From the NCBI RefSeq assembly GCF_000421665.1, contig NZ_ATXL01000002.1, forward strand, positions 1 to 64,000: DNA of 64,000 bases, in the 5' to 3' direction. The position numbers were made by a program, and so were the translations under genes. Source of the stretch: Bavariicoccus seileri WCC 4188 (GTDB taxonomy: Bacteria > Bacillota > Bacilli > Lactobacillales > Aerococcaceae). Below, piece by piece: positions 7,652 to 17,152 of the stretch; position 1 is the first letter of the stretch; each line of letters opens with the position of its first letter. The notes beneath the pieces were generated by a model. It was not told where the DNA came from. It saw only the letters and a list, made by a program, of their open reading frames with translations, and made no database searches.

Positions 7652-9314
7652 TGATCTCACCCGACTCAGTGATGTCCATTCTCTCTGCTGCAGGTACTTT
7701 CGGAAGGCCAGGCATCGTCATGATACGCCCAGTAATTGCTACGATGAAACCTGCTCCAGCGGATACTTTCACATCACGAACTGTGATCGAAAAATCTCTA
7801 GGCGCTCCCAATAGTTTTGGGTTATCCGAGAACGAATACTGTGTTTTAGCAATACAGACCGGCATTTTATCTAACCATAATTTCTCTAAGGTTCGAATCT
7901 CTTTTTTGGCTTCTGCCGTAAAAGTAACCTCCTTAGCTCGATAAATCTCTTTTGCAACGATCTCGATTTTTTCCGTGATTAGCAAATTATCATCATAGAG
8001 AGGATGATAATCTGCAGATTTAGTGTCACAGATATCAACAACAGCCTTCGCTAAATCGATAGCCCCATCCCCGCCTATAACAAATTCTTCTGCCAAAATA
8101 GCTTTGACACCTAGCTTGGCACAACTTTCCGTCAACCATTTGATTTCTTCAAGCGTATCCGATGGGAAACGGTTAATAGCTACTACCACCGGAACACCAT
8201 ATTTTGCAATGTTCTCTAAATGTTGTTTAAGATTCGCAAAGCCTTCTGAAAGAGCTGATAGGTCTTCCTTGCCTAATTCTTTGATAGCTTTACCACCATG
8301 CATTTTAAGTGCTCTGATTGTGGCTACCACTACGACTGCGTCAGGAGCTAAGTCAGCCAAACGACACTTGATATCAAAGAACTTTTCAGCCCCCAAATCT
8401 GCACCGAAACCAGCTTCGGTAACGGTGTAATCAGCTAATTTAAGAGCTACCTTGGTAGCCATAACAGAGTTACAACCGTGAGCAATATTAGCGAATGGTC
8501 CACCATGGATCAGAGCTGGTGTATTTTCAACGGTTTGCACTAAGTTTGGTTTGATAGCATCTTTTAAGAGTAACGTCATCGCCCTCGTTGCCTTTAAATC
8601 AGCTGCTGTAACCTCCTGATGAGACTTGGTATAAGCTACGACTATTTTCCCAAGACGTTCCTTCAAGTCGTTTAAAGACGTCGCAAGACACAATATAGCC
8701 ATAATCTCAGAAGCAACAGTGATATCAAAGCCAGTTTCTCTAACCACTCCATCAGATTTTTTACCGAGCCCGATTACAATATTACGAAGCGCACGATCGT
8801 TCATATCGATCACCCGTTTCCATACTACTCTCTTTGGATCGATATCGAGTTCATTCCCTTGTTGTAAGTGATTATCTAACATGGCTGCTAGTAAATTATG
8901 AGCTGACGTGATGGCATGAAAATCACCAGTAAAATGCAAATTAATATCATCCATAGGAACAACCTGAGCATATCCACCACCAGCTGCCCCACCTTTTATT
9001 CCAAAACATGGTCCCAAAGACGGTTCACGTAATGCTGATATGGCTGTTTTACCAATTTTATTTAACCCCATCGATAACCCGACATTGGTCGTTGTCTTGC
9101 CCTCACCAGCTGGTGTTGGGCTAATAGCAGTGACCAAGACTAACTTGCCATTCTCTTGGTTTTTCAAACGATTTAAAATATCTAATGAGACTTTTGCTTT
9201 ATAGTGACCATATAGCTCTAACTCGTCATCCAAAATTCCTAATTGATCAGCAATCTCGTTAATTGGTTTCATCTTAGCTTCTTGGGCAATTTGAACATCT
9301 GTTTTCATATCCAC
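7638..9314 (-). CDS. fhs: Formate--tetrahydrofolate ligase
   Basis: A 558-residue enzyme that makes 10-formyl-THF from formate, THF and ATP. The P-loop TPAGEGKTT and [14 protein letters not shown] are canonical, and the length is the usual one for the family. The frame opens with a GTG at 9314, with an ATG two codons later; GGAG is about 10 bases before the GTG. Together with the following cyclo-ligase it feeds folate one-carbon pools for purine and formyl-methionine synthesis. No riboswitch was recognised in 9315-9480. Confidence 0.96.
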   Translation of the reverse strand: MDMKTDVQIAQEAKMKPINEIADQLGILDDELELYGHYKAKVSLDILNRLKNQENGKLVLVTAISPTPAGEGKTTTNVGLSMGLNKIGKTAISALREPSLGPCFGIKGGAAGGGYAQVVPMDDINLHFTGDFHAITSAHNLLAAMLDNHLQQGNELDIDPKRVVWKRVIDMNDRALRNIVIGLGKKSDGVVRETGFDITVASEIMAILCLATSLNDLKERLGKIVVAYTKSHQEVTAADLKATRAMTLLLKDAIKPNLVQTVENTPALIHGGPFANIAHGCNSVMATKVALKLADYTVTEAGFGADLGAEKFFDIKCRLADLAPDAVVVVATIRALKMHGGKAIKELGKEDLSALSEGFANLKQHLENIAKYGVPVVVAINRFPSDTLEEIKWLTESCAKLGVKAILAEEFVIGGDGAIDLAKAVVDICDTKSADYHPLYDDNLLITEKIEIVAKEIYRAKEVTFTAEAKKEIRTLEKLWLDKMPVCIAKTQYSFSDNPKLLGAPRDFSITVRDVKVSAGAGFIVAITGRIMTMPGLPKVPAAERMDITESGEIIGLS

Positions 9315-9483
9315 TAATATATCGCTCCATTCATCTGTAACCTGTATTGATAGTGCACCATCACCAAACTATGACGTAAAGCGAACATTTACTAACAAAA
9401 AAACTTTTTAATACGCCATTAACACCCATTCTATCATGTTATCTTCTAAAAATGGAGATAATGTTCTTTTTTATTTCAAGAAA

Positions 9484-9510
9484 TAAAAAAAAGAAGCTAA
9501 AACTAGCTTC
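9484..9510 (-). terminator. Terminator of ackA
   Basis: GAAGCTA and TAGCTTC arms around a short loop are followed on the minus strand by a run of T. It lies about 85 bp past the ackA stop codon. Confidence 0.85.
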
Positions 9511-9594
9511 CCTACATCTTATGATCCTATGACTACAAGAACTCAAACTAAATAGTCCCTATAGTTTTAAAAGTCTCAACGTAATTCATTCGAT

Positions 9595-10788
9595 TTATTT
9601 TTTCAAGCGTTCTACATCACGAGCAATCATTAATTCTTCGTTTGTTGGGATGTTATACACAGCAATTTTAGAATCGTCAGAAGAAATTAACGCTTCATGA
9701 CGAACATTATTCCGTTCATCATCAATCTCACATCCAAAGAATGTAATTCCTTCAATGACATCATGACGCACTACAACAGAGTTCTCCCCAATACCAGCTG
9801 TAAAGACGATAGCATCTACGCCATTCATGACAGCTATATACTGAGCTATATATTTTTGAACGCGGTCAATAAAGATTTCATAAGCAACTTGGGCGCGATG
9901 GTTACCCTGTTTGGCTGCATTTTGAACATCTCGCATGTCGCTAGAGACACCAGAAAGTCCTAATAAGCCTGATTTGTTATTTAGTATATCAACAAAATCA
10001 TTAATATCATTGATGCCCGTTTTGTTCATCAAAAAACCAACTAACGAAGCATCTATATCACCAGAACGACTCCCCATTGTGAGTCCACCGAGGGGTGTAA
10101 AGCCCATAGATGTATCCACGGATTTTCCACCATTGACAGCTGTGATTGACGCACCATTCCCTAAATGACAGGTAATAATTTTTAATTCCTCAATGGGTTT
10201 ACCCATTAATTTAGCACAACGGTCAGCAACATAACGATGGCTCGTGCCATGAGCACCATAACGGCGTCCTTTGTATTTTTCATAGTATTCATAAGGCACT
10301 GAATATAAATACGCTTTTTCTGGCATTGTTGTGTGGAATGACGTATCAAATACAGCAACACTAGTGATGTCAGGCAAGATTTTTTTAAATGCTCTGATAC
10401 CGACAGCTTCAGGTTTATTATGTAATGGTGCAAATTCAGCCAAGTCTTCCACTTTTTGGATATCTTCTTCTGTATCCATTCTTGCGGAATCCTTAAACGT
10501 TTCGCCACCTGCGACTACGCGGTGTCCGACACCAGTAATTTCGTCGAAGTTCTTGATGATTCCTAATGCAGTTAATTGTTCAAGTAAAATCTCAACAGCC
10601 TCTTCGTGGTTCTTGATTGGCTTTTCTAACTTGAATTTTTCATCGTCCCCATATTCGATTGTCACATTAGCAACTGGTAAACCGATCCGTTCGATTAACC
10701 CTTTCGCAATGACTGTTTCCTCAGGCATAATGAATAACTGAAACTTCAAACTTGAACTCCCAGCATTGATAGCAATTGTTTTTGACAT
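9595..10788 (-). CDS. ackA: Acetate kinase
   Basis: A 397-residue cytosolic kinase that converts acetyl phosphate and ADP to acetate and ATP in fermentation. The start motif [13 protein letters not shown], the active-site region CHLGNGASI, and [13 protein letters not shown] all match the family. The ATG at 10788 is chosen because GAGGAG precedes it and the conserved protein begins there. It directly follows the YtxK-like methyltransferase gene, the common arrangement in Firmicutes. Confidence 0.97.
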   Translation of the reverse strand: MSKTIAINAGSSSLKFQLFIMPEETVIAKGLIERIGLPVANVTIEYGDDEKFKLEKPIKNHEEAVEILLEQLTALGIIKNFDEITGVGHRVVAGGETFKDSARMDTEEDIQKVEDLAEFAPLHNKPEAVGIRAFKKILPDITSVAVFDTSFHTTMPEKAYLYSVPYEYYEKYKGRRYGAHGTSHRYVADRCAKLMGKPIEELKIITCHLGNGASITAVNGGKSVDTSMGFTPLGGLTMGSRSGDIDASLVGFLMNKTGINDINDFVDILNNKSGLLGLSGVSSDMRDVQNAAKQGNHRAQVAYEIFIDRVQKYIAQYIAVMNGVDAIVFTAGIGENSVVVRHDVIEGITFFGCEIDDERNNVRHEALISSDDSKIAVYNIPTNEELMIARDVERLKK

Positions 10789-10820
10789 GTCTTTCGCTCC
10801 TCTGTTAAATTCTAGAATAA

Positions 10821-11819
10821 CTATATCATATTTTGATGCCATTGTTTAAACTTAGCTAAAAAGTGAAGCAGTTTATCCGAATTCTTCACATCTGGTATTT
10901 CACCAATCAGTACAGGATCTGCTTGCTTTGCCTTCTCACCACGTTTTTGAACGATCAAAATGCTTTTTTGTTGATGACTATCCTTAAAAAACGAGACTGG
11001 TAGTGTCAGAATTGCTTGGATATGAGCCTCTTTGTTAAGAAAAGCAATCATATTTTTGGTGTTCTCATCATTCAAGATGTGTGTCGGTAATAGAAATAAC
11101 CCAAATCCATCTTCTTTCAACCACTTCAAACTTTGTTCAACCATGAGCTCATGGGTATAACTTTTTTCCTCCGACCGCTTTAATTGGTAATGTTCAGCGA
11201 CTTGATCAATCGGATAATAGCCAATTGGCAAGTCAGACACAACAAAATCGACGGGATCAATTAGCAGGTTTTGCAAACTGTCTTGATGATGTAGCTTGAC
11301 TGGTTGCCCTGTCAATTCAACCATGTTCTCAGCCAAAGCCACCAACAGATCATCATTTTCGACACCATCTGCTACTACTTGATGGGTTTGTTCAAGATAT
11401 TCTGTCACAGTCACTAATAGATTCCCACCACCAACAGCAAGGTCTAACAAATGAATCGATGGTTGATCTGCGACAAGCTCTTTGACTAATAAAGCAGCAA
11501 TCAAAGAAACTGCTTCTGGTGTCATCATATGATTTGCTTGAATATGATCTTCTTTGCAGGCATGAAAATAGGCTAACTGAATAGCTAAACGCCAATCTTG
11601 CGGCGTTTTTAAATAATCACTAATACTTTGATAGCCTTCGTTTAATTTCTCTACACTTTGCGGACTTGGTAACCCATCAACAATTTGAGCCTTCTTACCA
11701 TGGGCAAGGTTCTGTAATGTTTCAACGAGTGCCTCAACTTCAGATGAGCCTAATTCCTCTTTTAAAAGATCGATGTTTTCTTGTAGAATACGGTAGCCAG
11801 TTAAATGTGCTTTAGTCAT
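10821..11819 (-). CDS. Class I SAM-dependent methyltransferase (YtxK-like)
   Basis: A 332-residue protein with an N6-adenine DNA methylase-like fold. The SAM site is [13 protein letters not shown] at about residues 123-135. The catalytic motif position reads SDLPIGYYP instead of the NPPF/Y of DNA methylases, so the substrate may differ. The gene sits immediately before ackA, as ytxK does in Bacillus and many lactic acid bacteria. Its target is not established. Confidence 0.8.
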   Translation of the reverse strand: MTKAHLTGYRILQENIDLLKEELGSSEVEALVETLQNLAHGKKAQIVDGLPSPQSVEKLNEGYQSISDYLKTPQDWRLAIQLAYFHACKEDHIQANHMMTPEAVSLIAALLVKELVADQPSIHLLDLAVGGGNLLVTVTEYLEQTHQVVADGVENDDLLVALAENMVELTGQPVKLHHQDSLQNLLIDPVDFVVSDLPIGYYPIDQVAEHYQLKRSEEKSYTHELMVEQSLKWLKEDGFGLFLLPTHILNDENTKNMIAFLNKEAHIQAILTLPVSFFKDSHQQKSILIVQKRGEKAKQADPVLIGEIPDVKNSDKLLHFLAKFKQWHQNMI

Positions 11820-11914
11820 TTTTTCCCACCTTTCGAACTAAGATACTATAAAATAGTCTCCTTATAAGTTATATTCAGAAATAACTAAAGATTATTCTGA
11901 AAGAAAAATCTTTC

Positions 11915-11945
11915 AAATAAAAAAGGCTGGAACCAAGTTCCAACC
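11915..11945 (-). terminator. Terminator of the rplU-prp-rpmA operon
   Basis: GGTTGGAAC and GTTCCAGCC pair around a short loop and are followed by a long T run on the minus strand, 20 bp past the rpmA stop codon. Confidence 0.88.
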
Positions 11946-11965
11946 TTCCTCTGTTTTTAAGGTGA

Positions 11966-12250
11966 TTATTTAGCCGTAGGGTATACAGAAACTTGTTTCT
12001 TGTCGCGACCCTTACGTTCAAATTTAACGACACCATCTACTTTTGCGAATAAAGTATCGTCGCCACCTTTACCAACGTTAACGCCTGGATGGATTTGAGT
12101 TCCTCTTTGACGGAACAAGATTGATCCACCTGAAACGTATTCTCCATCAGCTTGTTTAGCGCCCAAACGACGACCGATAGAATCACGGCCATTGGCAGTA
12201 GAACCGCCACCTTTTTTATGAGCGAAAAATTGTAAGTTCAATTTTAACAT
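11966..12250 (-). CDS. rpmA: 50S ribosomal protein L27 with cleavable N-terminal extension
   Basis: A 94-residue large-subunit protein near the peptidyl-transferase centre. It begins [10 protein letters not shown] then HKKGGGS, the Firmicutes form in which the Prp protease removes the first residues after FFA. The prp gene lies just upstream in the same operon, which supports this. The ATG at 12250 follows GGGAGGTG. Confidence 0.97.
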   Translation of the reverse strand: MLKLNLQFFAHKKGGGSTANGRDSIGRRLGAKQADGEYVSGGSILFRQRGTQIHPGVNVGKGGDDTLFAKVDGVVKFERKGRDKKQVSVYPTAK

Positions 12251-12309
12251 CGTGTGCACCTCCCAGTGCTTTTTTAAATCATGCCCCCTAAAGAGCAACA
12301 ACAATCTAG

Positions 12310-12645
12310 TCAATCCAACACGCTAATATAGGCTTGATATTCTTCGGAAATACTCACTAATCCTAGGTAAAGATGCTGCATTAAGATTTGACAAACGTCT
12401 AATTGCTTCTTGGACAATGTGTTGCTATCAGGTAAACGAACCTTTAAATAGCCACCATCATCAGCTGCACTTTCAACCTGAGGAACAACCTTACCGATGC
12501 TTTCCAACGAGTTGACCGTTGATAGTGTCAGAGCCGAAACAGCAGCACAAACGATATCACTACCATACTCTGAAAAATCAGCATGTCCTTTACAAGTAAA
12601 TCCTAAAAATAACCCATCTTCTCTAACAAAATGACAAGTAATCAT
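12310..12645 (-). CDS. prp: Ribosomal-processing cysteine protease Prp
   Basis: A 111-residue protein of the YsxB family. The catalytic histidine is in GHADFSEYG and the cysteine in [10 protein letters not shown]. It cleaves the N-terminal extension of L27, whose gene is next in the operon. The gene lies between rplU and rpmA, its usual place in Firmicutes. Confidence 0.93.
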   Translation of the reverse strand: MITCHFVREDGLFLGFTCKGHADFSEYGSDIVCAAVSALTLSTVNSLESIGKVVPQVESAADDGGYLKVRLPDSNTLSKKQLDVCQILMQHLYLGLVSISEEYQAYISVLD

Positions 12646-12655
12646 TTGCTATAGA

Positions 12656-12964
12656 TTAAGCGTTGATGGCGTCGATCATCACTCTTGTATATGGTTGACG
12701 ATGACCTTGTTTACGGTGTGTGTCTTTACGACGTTTATATTTAAACGTCACAACTTTCTTTTGACGTCCTTGTTTTTCAACGGTACCTTCTACTGTTGCG
12801 CCTGTTACGAATGGTGTTCCCACCTTAACAGAATCGCCACTTAGTAAAATAACTTCGTCGAATGATACTTTTGTACCTTCTTCAGCATCAAGCTTTTCAA
12901 TGTAGATTGGTTGTCCAACTTCTACTTTTACTTGCTTGCCACCAGTTTTAATTATCGCGTACAT
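12656..12964 (-). CDS. rplU: 50S ribosomal protein L21
   Basis: A 102-residue 23S rRNA-binding protein starting [18 protein letters not shown] and ending with the [18 protein letters not shown] basic block typical of L21. AGGAGGTG precedes the start. First gene of rplU-prp-rpmA. Confidence 0.97.
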   Translation of the reverse strand: MYAIIKTGGKQVKVEVGQPIYIEKLDAEEGTKVSFDEVILLSGDSVKVGTPFVTGATVEGTVEKQGRQKKVVTFKYKRRKDTHRKQGHRQPYTRVMIDAINA

Positions 12965-12974
12965 CTGTGCACCT

Positions 12975-13135
12975 CCTGTTTGATTAGACTCAGACTCGCC
13001 AAATAATAGTGATGTTACTCAACCGATCCTCTTCAAAAGAATGCCTTTTGACAACGATAGATTGGTAATCATGCTTAGAAACTAATAATTGAGCGGTTGT
13101 AGCTGTGGTGCTACACAATTACAACATACGAATTT
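12975..13135 (-). ncRNA. Structured 5' leader of rplU, possible L21 leader
   Basis: On the minus strand this untranslated region can form GTTGTA...TACAAC enclosing GTAGC...GCTAC, and a second hairpin TCAAAAG/CTTTTGA. L21 leaders that mediate autoregulation are known at this place in Firmicutes. I could not match the consensus by eye, so the assignment rests on position and on the hairpins. Confidence 0.35.
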
Positions 13136-13139
13136 TACC

Positions 13140-13180
13140 AAAAAGACCCACTACCGTCAAGCCTTTATGCTCGGTAGTGG
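13140..13180 (-). terminator. Terminator of mreBCD overlapping the mreD stop
   Basis: CCACTACCG pairs with CGGTAGTGG around a 15-base loop, followed by GTCTTTTT on the minus strand. The mreD stop codon (13167-13165) lies within the loop, so the 5' arm is coding sequence. Confidence 0.85.
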
Positions 13181-13695
13181 ATCCAATTATTGATAAATTT
13201 CAATGGATTATAGATAAAGAAAAATAAAACGGTATTAAATAAGAGAGTTGGCCACATTCGTTGGACCATAAATTGGATCCAAGTCATGGATGTCATCCCA
13301 TTAAATTGATAAAACAGATACACAGCTCCGTCCGCTACCGCCATTCCCAAGATAACAATGAGGGTTGCAAACAAAACATTTTGAGAGAAGAATGGCGAAA
13401 TCAGTCGCGTTAAATACGCTACTACCATAAAGACACAGAGGTAAACACCGTAGTATCCAATGAAATAGGAATCATACAAAAAGCCAATTATCCCTGCATA
13501 GATCACCACGGGTTCATCAGTGGCATAAAAGCTAAACAGGGTCACTGTCATTAACAATAAGTGTGGCACGATCACATAATTTTGAGTCGATAAAAGAACC
13601 TGTAAGGTCGAGGCAAGAACACCATCTAAAAGCATCATCAAAATCATTAGTGGGAATAACCAGTAGCCACGCTTATAGTGGAGTCTCGCTAACAT
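13165..13695 (-). CDS. mreD: Rod-shape determining membrane protein MreD
   Basis: A 176-residue protein with about five transmembrane segments and no soluble domain, which fits MreD. It belongs to the elongasome that guides side-wall synthesis with MreB and MreC. Its start is directly at the end of mreC (one-base overlap). No minC or minD follows, unlike in Bacillus and many lactobacilli. Confidence 0.9.
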   Translation of the reverse strand: MLARLHYKRGYWLFPLMILMMLLDGVLASTLQVLLSTQNYVIVPHLLLMTVTLFSFYATDEPVVIYAGIIGFLYDSYFIGYYGVYLCVFMVVAYLTRLISPFFSQNVLFATLIVILGMAVADGAVYLFYQFNGMTSMTWIQFMVQRMWPTLLFNTVLFFFIYNPLKFINNWIHYRA

Positions 13696-14546
13696 TACTC
13701 AGATTCCTCACTTTCACTCGAACGTTTGACCAAAGTCACATATCGAATATCATTCGTATCGGCTGATTGCTTGATGGTTACTTCTTTGAAGAGACCATAT
13801 TGATCCATCTTGACAGATTCAATTGACCCAATCAATAAGGACCTTGGTGAAATACCACCTAAACCTGAGGTAACGACTTGATCCCCCTCTTTGATATCCG
13901 CATCTTGATCAATCTGTGTCATGATCAATTGTTGATTATGACTTGGATCGTTTGAGATCGTTCCGTAAACAACTTTATCATCCGATTGAATCATTGCTGC
14001 AATACGAGTATTTGCTGTATCAGAACTAGTCAACAACGTAATTTTAGAGGTTGTCAGATTGACTTCTGTCACTCGACCTATCAAGCCATTGCCACTCATT
14101 ACTGACATATCCATCTCAACACCGTTTTGAGAACCTTTATTAATAATAACTTGTTCCAACCATGAATCTGGATTTCTACCAATAACACTAGCGTTGATCA
14201 ATGAATAGTCGTTCAACCCATCGACGACGTCTAATTGGTCCTTCATCTTTTCATTGTCTTTTTTAAGATCAGCAACTTGGGCCTCTAACTCATATGTCGT
14301 TTCTATTTTACGTTTTAGAGATTGATTTTCTTCATAAGTATTCGTCAATGCATTGACAGAGTCTACAAAGTCCCTTAATAAGTTCCCTGGGGTACTTAAT
14401 GCACGTGCGGGGAGTGCCAATACATCATTGATTCCCTTAGTGACGACTGTCGGCGCATACCGACTTGAAACGGTATATAGTGTCACTATACCGATAACAC
14501 CAACTAAGAGGCCAATTAATTTTTTATTCGAGAAAAAATGGTTCAC
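13695..14546 (-). CDS. mreC: Cell shape-determining protein MreC
   Basis: A 283-residue bitopic protein. A transmembrane segment at about residues 9-27 is followed by a coiled coil (about 65-110) and the double beta-barrel domain with NKGSQNGVEMDM and QVVTSGLGGISPRSLLIG. It links MreB to wall synthases outside the membrane. One base separates it from mreB. Confidence 0.94.
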   Translation of the reverse strand: MNHFFSNKKLIGLLVGVIGIVTLYTVSSRYAPTVVTKGINDVLALPARALSTPGNLLRDFVDSVNALTNTYEENQSLKRKIETTYELEAQVADLKKDNEKMKDQLDVVDGLNDYSLINASVIGRNPDSWLEQVIINKGSQNGVEMDMSVMSGNGLIGRVTEVNLTTSKITLLTSSDTANTRIAAMIQSDDKVVYGTISNDPSHNQQLIMTQIDQDADIKEGDQVVTSGLGGISPRSLLIGSIESVKMDQYGLFKEVTIKQSADTNDIRYVTLVKRSSESEESE

Positions 14547-14547
14547 G

Positions 14548-15582
14548 CTAGTCCCTCATTTGTTTACTGTTTTTAAAACTCTTTTTCAATATTCTTCCAT
14601 CATTCAATATCTTGCCTGTTCCTATTGCGACACAAGCCATCGGACTATTGGCAATAAAGACAGGTACCTTGGTCGCTTGAGCAACCACATCGGCGATATT
14701 ATGAAGCAATGCTCCTCCACCCGTCAGCACTATACCATGCTCTATCACATCACTAGTGATCTCCGGAGGGGTTTCTTCTAAGATTGTCTTAACTGCAGAA
14801 ATGATCCGATCGATTGGTTCTGCTAATACCCGTGCTAACAAGACTGGATCAACTGTAATATTTTTAGGTAGGCCAGTCACCAAATCCCGACCACAAACTG
14901 TCATGGGCTGGTACTTCTTAGCAAACCGTTCACTTGCTGATCCGATAGCAATCTTCAATGATTCGGCTGTCCTCTCGCCAATCAACACTTGGTGTTCATC
15001 TTTTACTACTTGTTCGATAGCTTGATTCATCAAATTGCCACCAATACGAAGTGTCGTCGATTTGACGATGCCATTCAATGATATAGTGGCAACATCAGTT
15101 GTGCCGCCACCGATATCGACTACCATACTACCTGTTGGGTCACTAACTGGTAGCCCGGCTCCAACAGCAGCAGCAAAAGGCTCTTCTACTACATAGGCCT
15201 CTCTTGCCCCAGCTAGCCGTGCCGCATCTCTGACTGCTTTTTGTTCGACTGGAGTTACACCACTTGGAACACAGATCATGACGTCAGGCTTGATAAAATG
15301 CTTAACTTCAGCAGCTCTCATAAAATAACTCAACATAGCAGCAGTCATCTCAAAATCAGCTATTACACCGTCATTCAATGGCCGCACGATTGTAATGCTT
15401 TTTGGTGTTCTACCAATCATGTCATAAGCTTCTCGACCAATGGCCAGAATAGCCCCAGACCCGCTATGTCTTGCGACTACAGAAGGTTCGTGACAGACGA
15501 TTCTCTTACCCTCAACATAAACGATCGTATTGGCAGTTCCTAAATCGATTCCAACTTTTGCTGGACTAATTGCTAATGCCAT
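14548..15582 (-). CDS. mreB: Rod shape-determining protein MreB (MreB/Mbl family)
   Basis: A 344-residue actin homologue that forms membrane-bound filaments guiding cylindrical wall growth. The phosphate-1 motif VGIDLGTANT, phosphate-2 VVDIGGGTTD and adenosine motif VLTGGGALL are all intact. AGGAGA precedes the start. Its presence separates this organism from Enterococcus and Streptococcus, which usually lack MreB, and suggests a rod or ovoid cell. Confidence 0.95.
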   Translation of the reverse strand: MALAISPAKVGIDLGTANTIVYVEGKRIVCHEPSVVARHSGSGAILAIGREAYDMIGRTPKSITIVRPLNDGVIADFEMTAAMLSYFMRAAEVKHFIKPDVMICVPSGVTPVEQKAVRDAARLAGAREAYVVEEPFAAAVGAGLPVSDPTGSMVVDIGGGTTDVATISLNGIVKSTTLRIGGNLMNQAIEQVVKDEHQVLIGERTAESLKIAIGSASERFAKKYQPMTVCGRDLVTGLPKNITVDPVLLARVLAEPIDRIISAVKTILEETPPEITSDVIEHGIVLTGGGALLHNIADVVAQATKVPVFIANSPMACVAIGTGKILNDGRILKKSFKNSKQMRD

Positions 15583-15714
15583 TTAAATGTCTCCTTTAAA
15601 AATCCACCGTCTAATACCTTGATTTAGTATACCAAAATATTAAATTGAATGCTTTCGTTTCCACAACTTTAATGTAACTTTATGACTTATACAAATAAGA
15701 ATCACTAAAAAGGA

Positions 15715-15755
15715 TAAAAAAAAACCAAAGGACTGCGTTTGGCAGTCCCTTTGGT
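15715..15755 (-). terminator. Terminator of the cold shock gene
   Basis: A long stem (ACCAAAGGGACTGC with its complement) and a 5-base loop, followed by eight T on the minus strand, 26 bp past the csp stop codon. It isolates csp from mreBCD. Confidence 0.92.
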
Positions 15756-15780
15756 CGGTTTGTTCATTGATAAATTTGAA

Positions 15781-15981
15781 TTAGATTTTGGTTACGTTAG
15801 CGGCTTGAGGGCCACGTGCGCCTTCTTCAACTTCAAATTCAACAGATTGGCCTTCTTCTAAAGTTTTGAAGCCATCAGAGTTGATAGCTGAGAAATGTAC
15901 GAATACATCGTCTCCACCTTCGCGTTCGATAAATCCAAAACCTTTTTCTGAATTAAACCATTTTACTGTTCCTTGTTCCAT
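15781..15981 (-). CDS. Cold shock protein (CspA family)
   Basis: A 66-residue single cold shock domain that binds single-stranded RNA. RNP1 (KGFGFI) and RNP2 (VFVHF) are intact. The ATG at 15981 follows GAGGAGG and starts [10 protein letters not shown]; the longer frame is not used. The gene is a single unit with its own promoter and terminator between radC and mreB. The paralogue letter cannot be assigned. Confidence 0.95.
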   Translation of the reverse strand: MEQGTVKWFNSEKGFGFIEREGGDDVFVHFSAINSDGFKTLEEGQSVEFEVEEGARGPQAANVTKI

Positions 15982-16088
15982 GAACGAATGTCCTCCTCGT
16001 GTCTTTTGACACATTATATTCATATTCTTGATTGGTAAATAATTTTGATATTACTCAGCATTGATTTCCTAACAAAAACACTACCATT

Positions 16089-16117
16089 ATATTAGCATCA
16101 AATGATGTTCATTGCAA
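16089..16117 (-). promoter_or_regulatory. Promoter of the cold shock gene
   Basis: TTGCAA (16117-16112) and TAATAT (16094-16089) with 17-bp spacing on the minus strand. It leaves an untranslated leader of about 100 bases, in line with the long 5' leaders of cold shock genes. A second TATAAT lies closer, near 16020, without a good -35. Confidence 0.5.
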
Positions 16118-16261
16118 CCTTTTAAAAGAAATTTTGCTTGCTTCTCATGGCTATCTCACTGAAATCCGACGATTTATTACGATAATGTTTAGCACATAAG
16201 CCACTAGCTCTCTGACTCATTTAATGTGAGTGATATATGTATTAGAAAGTTAACTTTTTTG

Positions 16262-16951
16262 TTATAAATACCCTTCTTGCTTAAATGATATGAAATCATG
16301 GTCCGCGACAATCACATGGTCCAACACCTCGATACCAATTAATTGCCCTGCTTCGACTAATCGATTTGTAAAGTCTAGATCTGCCTTAGACGGTGTCGTT
16401 TGCCCACTCGGATGATTATGCGCCACCATAATTCTAGCTGCAGATTCTTTGACAGCTTCCCGAAAAATCTCTCTTGGATGAGCGACCGAATTGTTTAAAG
16501 AGCCAGCGAAGATCGTCTTTTGCATAATGACATTATTCTTAGTGTTAAGGTAAAGTGCTATCAACTTTTCTTGGTGTTCATCTGCCAATTCCTGTACAAA
16601 CAACCGACCAGCATCTGTGACTGAACGAATTGTTTGCCCACGAATTGGATCTGCATTCACTAACCGTTGACCAAGCTCAAAAGCTGCCTTCAATTCGACC
16701 GCTTTTACCTCTCCAATTCCCTTTATCTGCTGTAGCTCAGTTAAAGAAGCCCGCCGCAAGCGTGTTAGATCCTTAAATTCATGCAGGATGTGTAAGGCTA
16801 ATCCCATCACTGAATACTCTTTTGAACCTGTCCGTAACAAAATGGCTAATAACTCATGTGTGGCTAGTGCATCTGCACCTTGATGTAATAAACGTTCCCT
16901 TGGTTGTTCATTTAATGGGAACTCCTCTTTTGTAGAAATAGAAACGACCAT
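16262..16951 (-). CDS. radC: RadC family JAB-domain protein
   Basis: A 229-residue protein with a helix-hairpin-helix segment (about 60-95, IKGIGEVKA) and a C-terminal JAB/MPN metalloprotease-like domain with HNHPSGQTTPSKAD. Despite its name, a repair role is not established. It follows folC, as in lactobacilli. The only ribosome-binding-like sequence is AGGGGG about 12 bases before the ATG, inside the 3' arm of the folC hairpin. Confidence 0.92.
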   Translation of the reverse strand: MVVSISTKEEFPLNEQPRERLLHQGADALATHELLAILLRTGSKEYSVMGLALHILHEFKDLTRLRRASLTELQQIKGIGEVKAVELKAAFELGQRLVNADPIRGQTIRSVTDAGRLFVQELADEHQEKLIALYLNTKNNVIMQKTIFAGSLNNSVAHPREIFREAVKESAARIMVAHNHPSGQTTPSKADLDFTNRLVEAGQLIGIEVLDHVIVADHDFISFKQEGYL

Positions 16952-16958
16952 TTGACAT

Positions 16959-16997
16959 AAAAACCCCCTTCACTCATCAAAAGACGAGAAAAGAGGG
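16959..16997 (-). terminator. Imperfect terminator hairpin between folC and radC, overlapping the radC ribosome site
   Basis: On the minus strand CCCTCTTTTCTC pairs imperfectly with GAGTGAAGGGGG around a loop of about 9 bases and is followed by TTTTT. This looks like a weak terminator for valS-folC. The GGGGG of the 3' arm is also the radC Shine-Dalgarno candidate. Confidence 0.5.
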
Positions 16998-17059
16998 CTA
17001 CTATGATTTATTAGCTTTTTGTCTTTTTTCTTTGTTGCTGCAGACTAGGCAGATAATCC

Positions 17060-17110
17060 AAAGTCTCCAGATAATCCAGATGATCCAGATGATCCAGATG
17101 ATTCAGATGA
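17060..17110. repeat. 9-bp tandem repeat between folC and radC
   Basis: About five near-identical 9-bp units (GATCCAGAT type) lie just past the folC stop. In frame with folC they would read Ser-Ser-Gly repeats, but three consecutive stop codons (TAG TAA TGA) separate them, so they are non-coding. Confidence 0.75.
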
Positions 17111-17152
17111 AAAGATCCTATCAGTTGGCGAAGATAATCTAATGAGTCATTA

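Noticed and set aside
8023-8430. Plus-strand open frame of 135 codons
   Set aside because: It is antisense to the highly conserved fhs gene and has no ribosome site.
9315-9594. Possible folate riboswitch upstream of fhs
   Set aside because: I saw no pattern of the THF riboswitch in the fhs leader; only weak promoter-like sequence is present.
10206-10508. Minus-strand open frame of 100 codons
   Set aside because: It is a shadow frame inside ackA, which is fully conserved in its own frame.
17060-17110. Ser-Ser-Gly repeat as a C-terminal extension of FolC
   Set aside because: It is in frame with folC, but TAG TAA TGA stop codons lie between, and it is a simple 9-bp DNA repeat.
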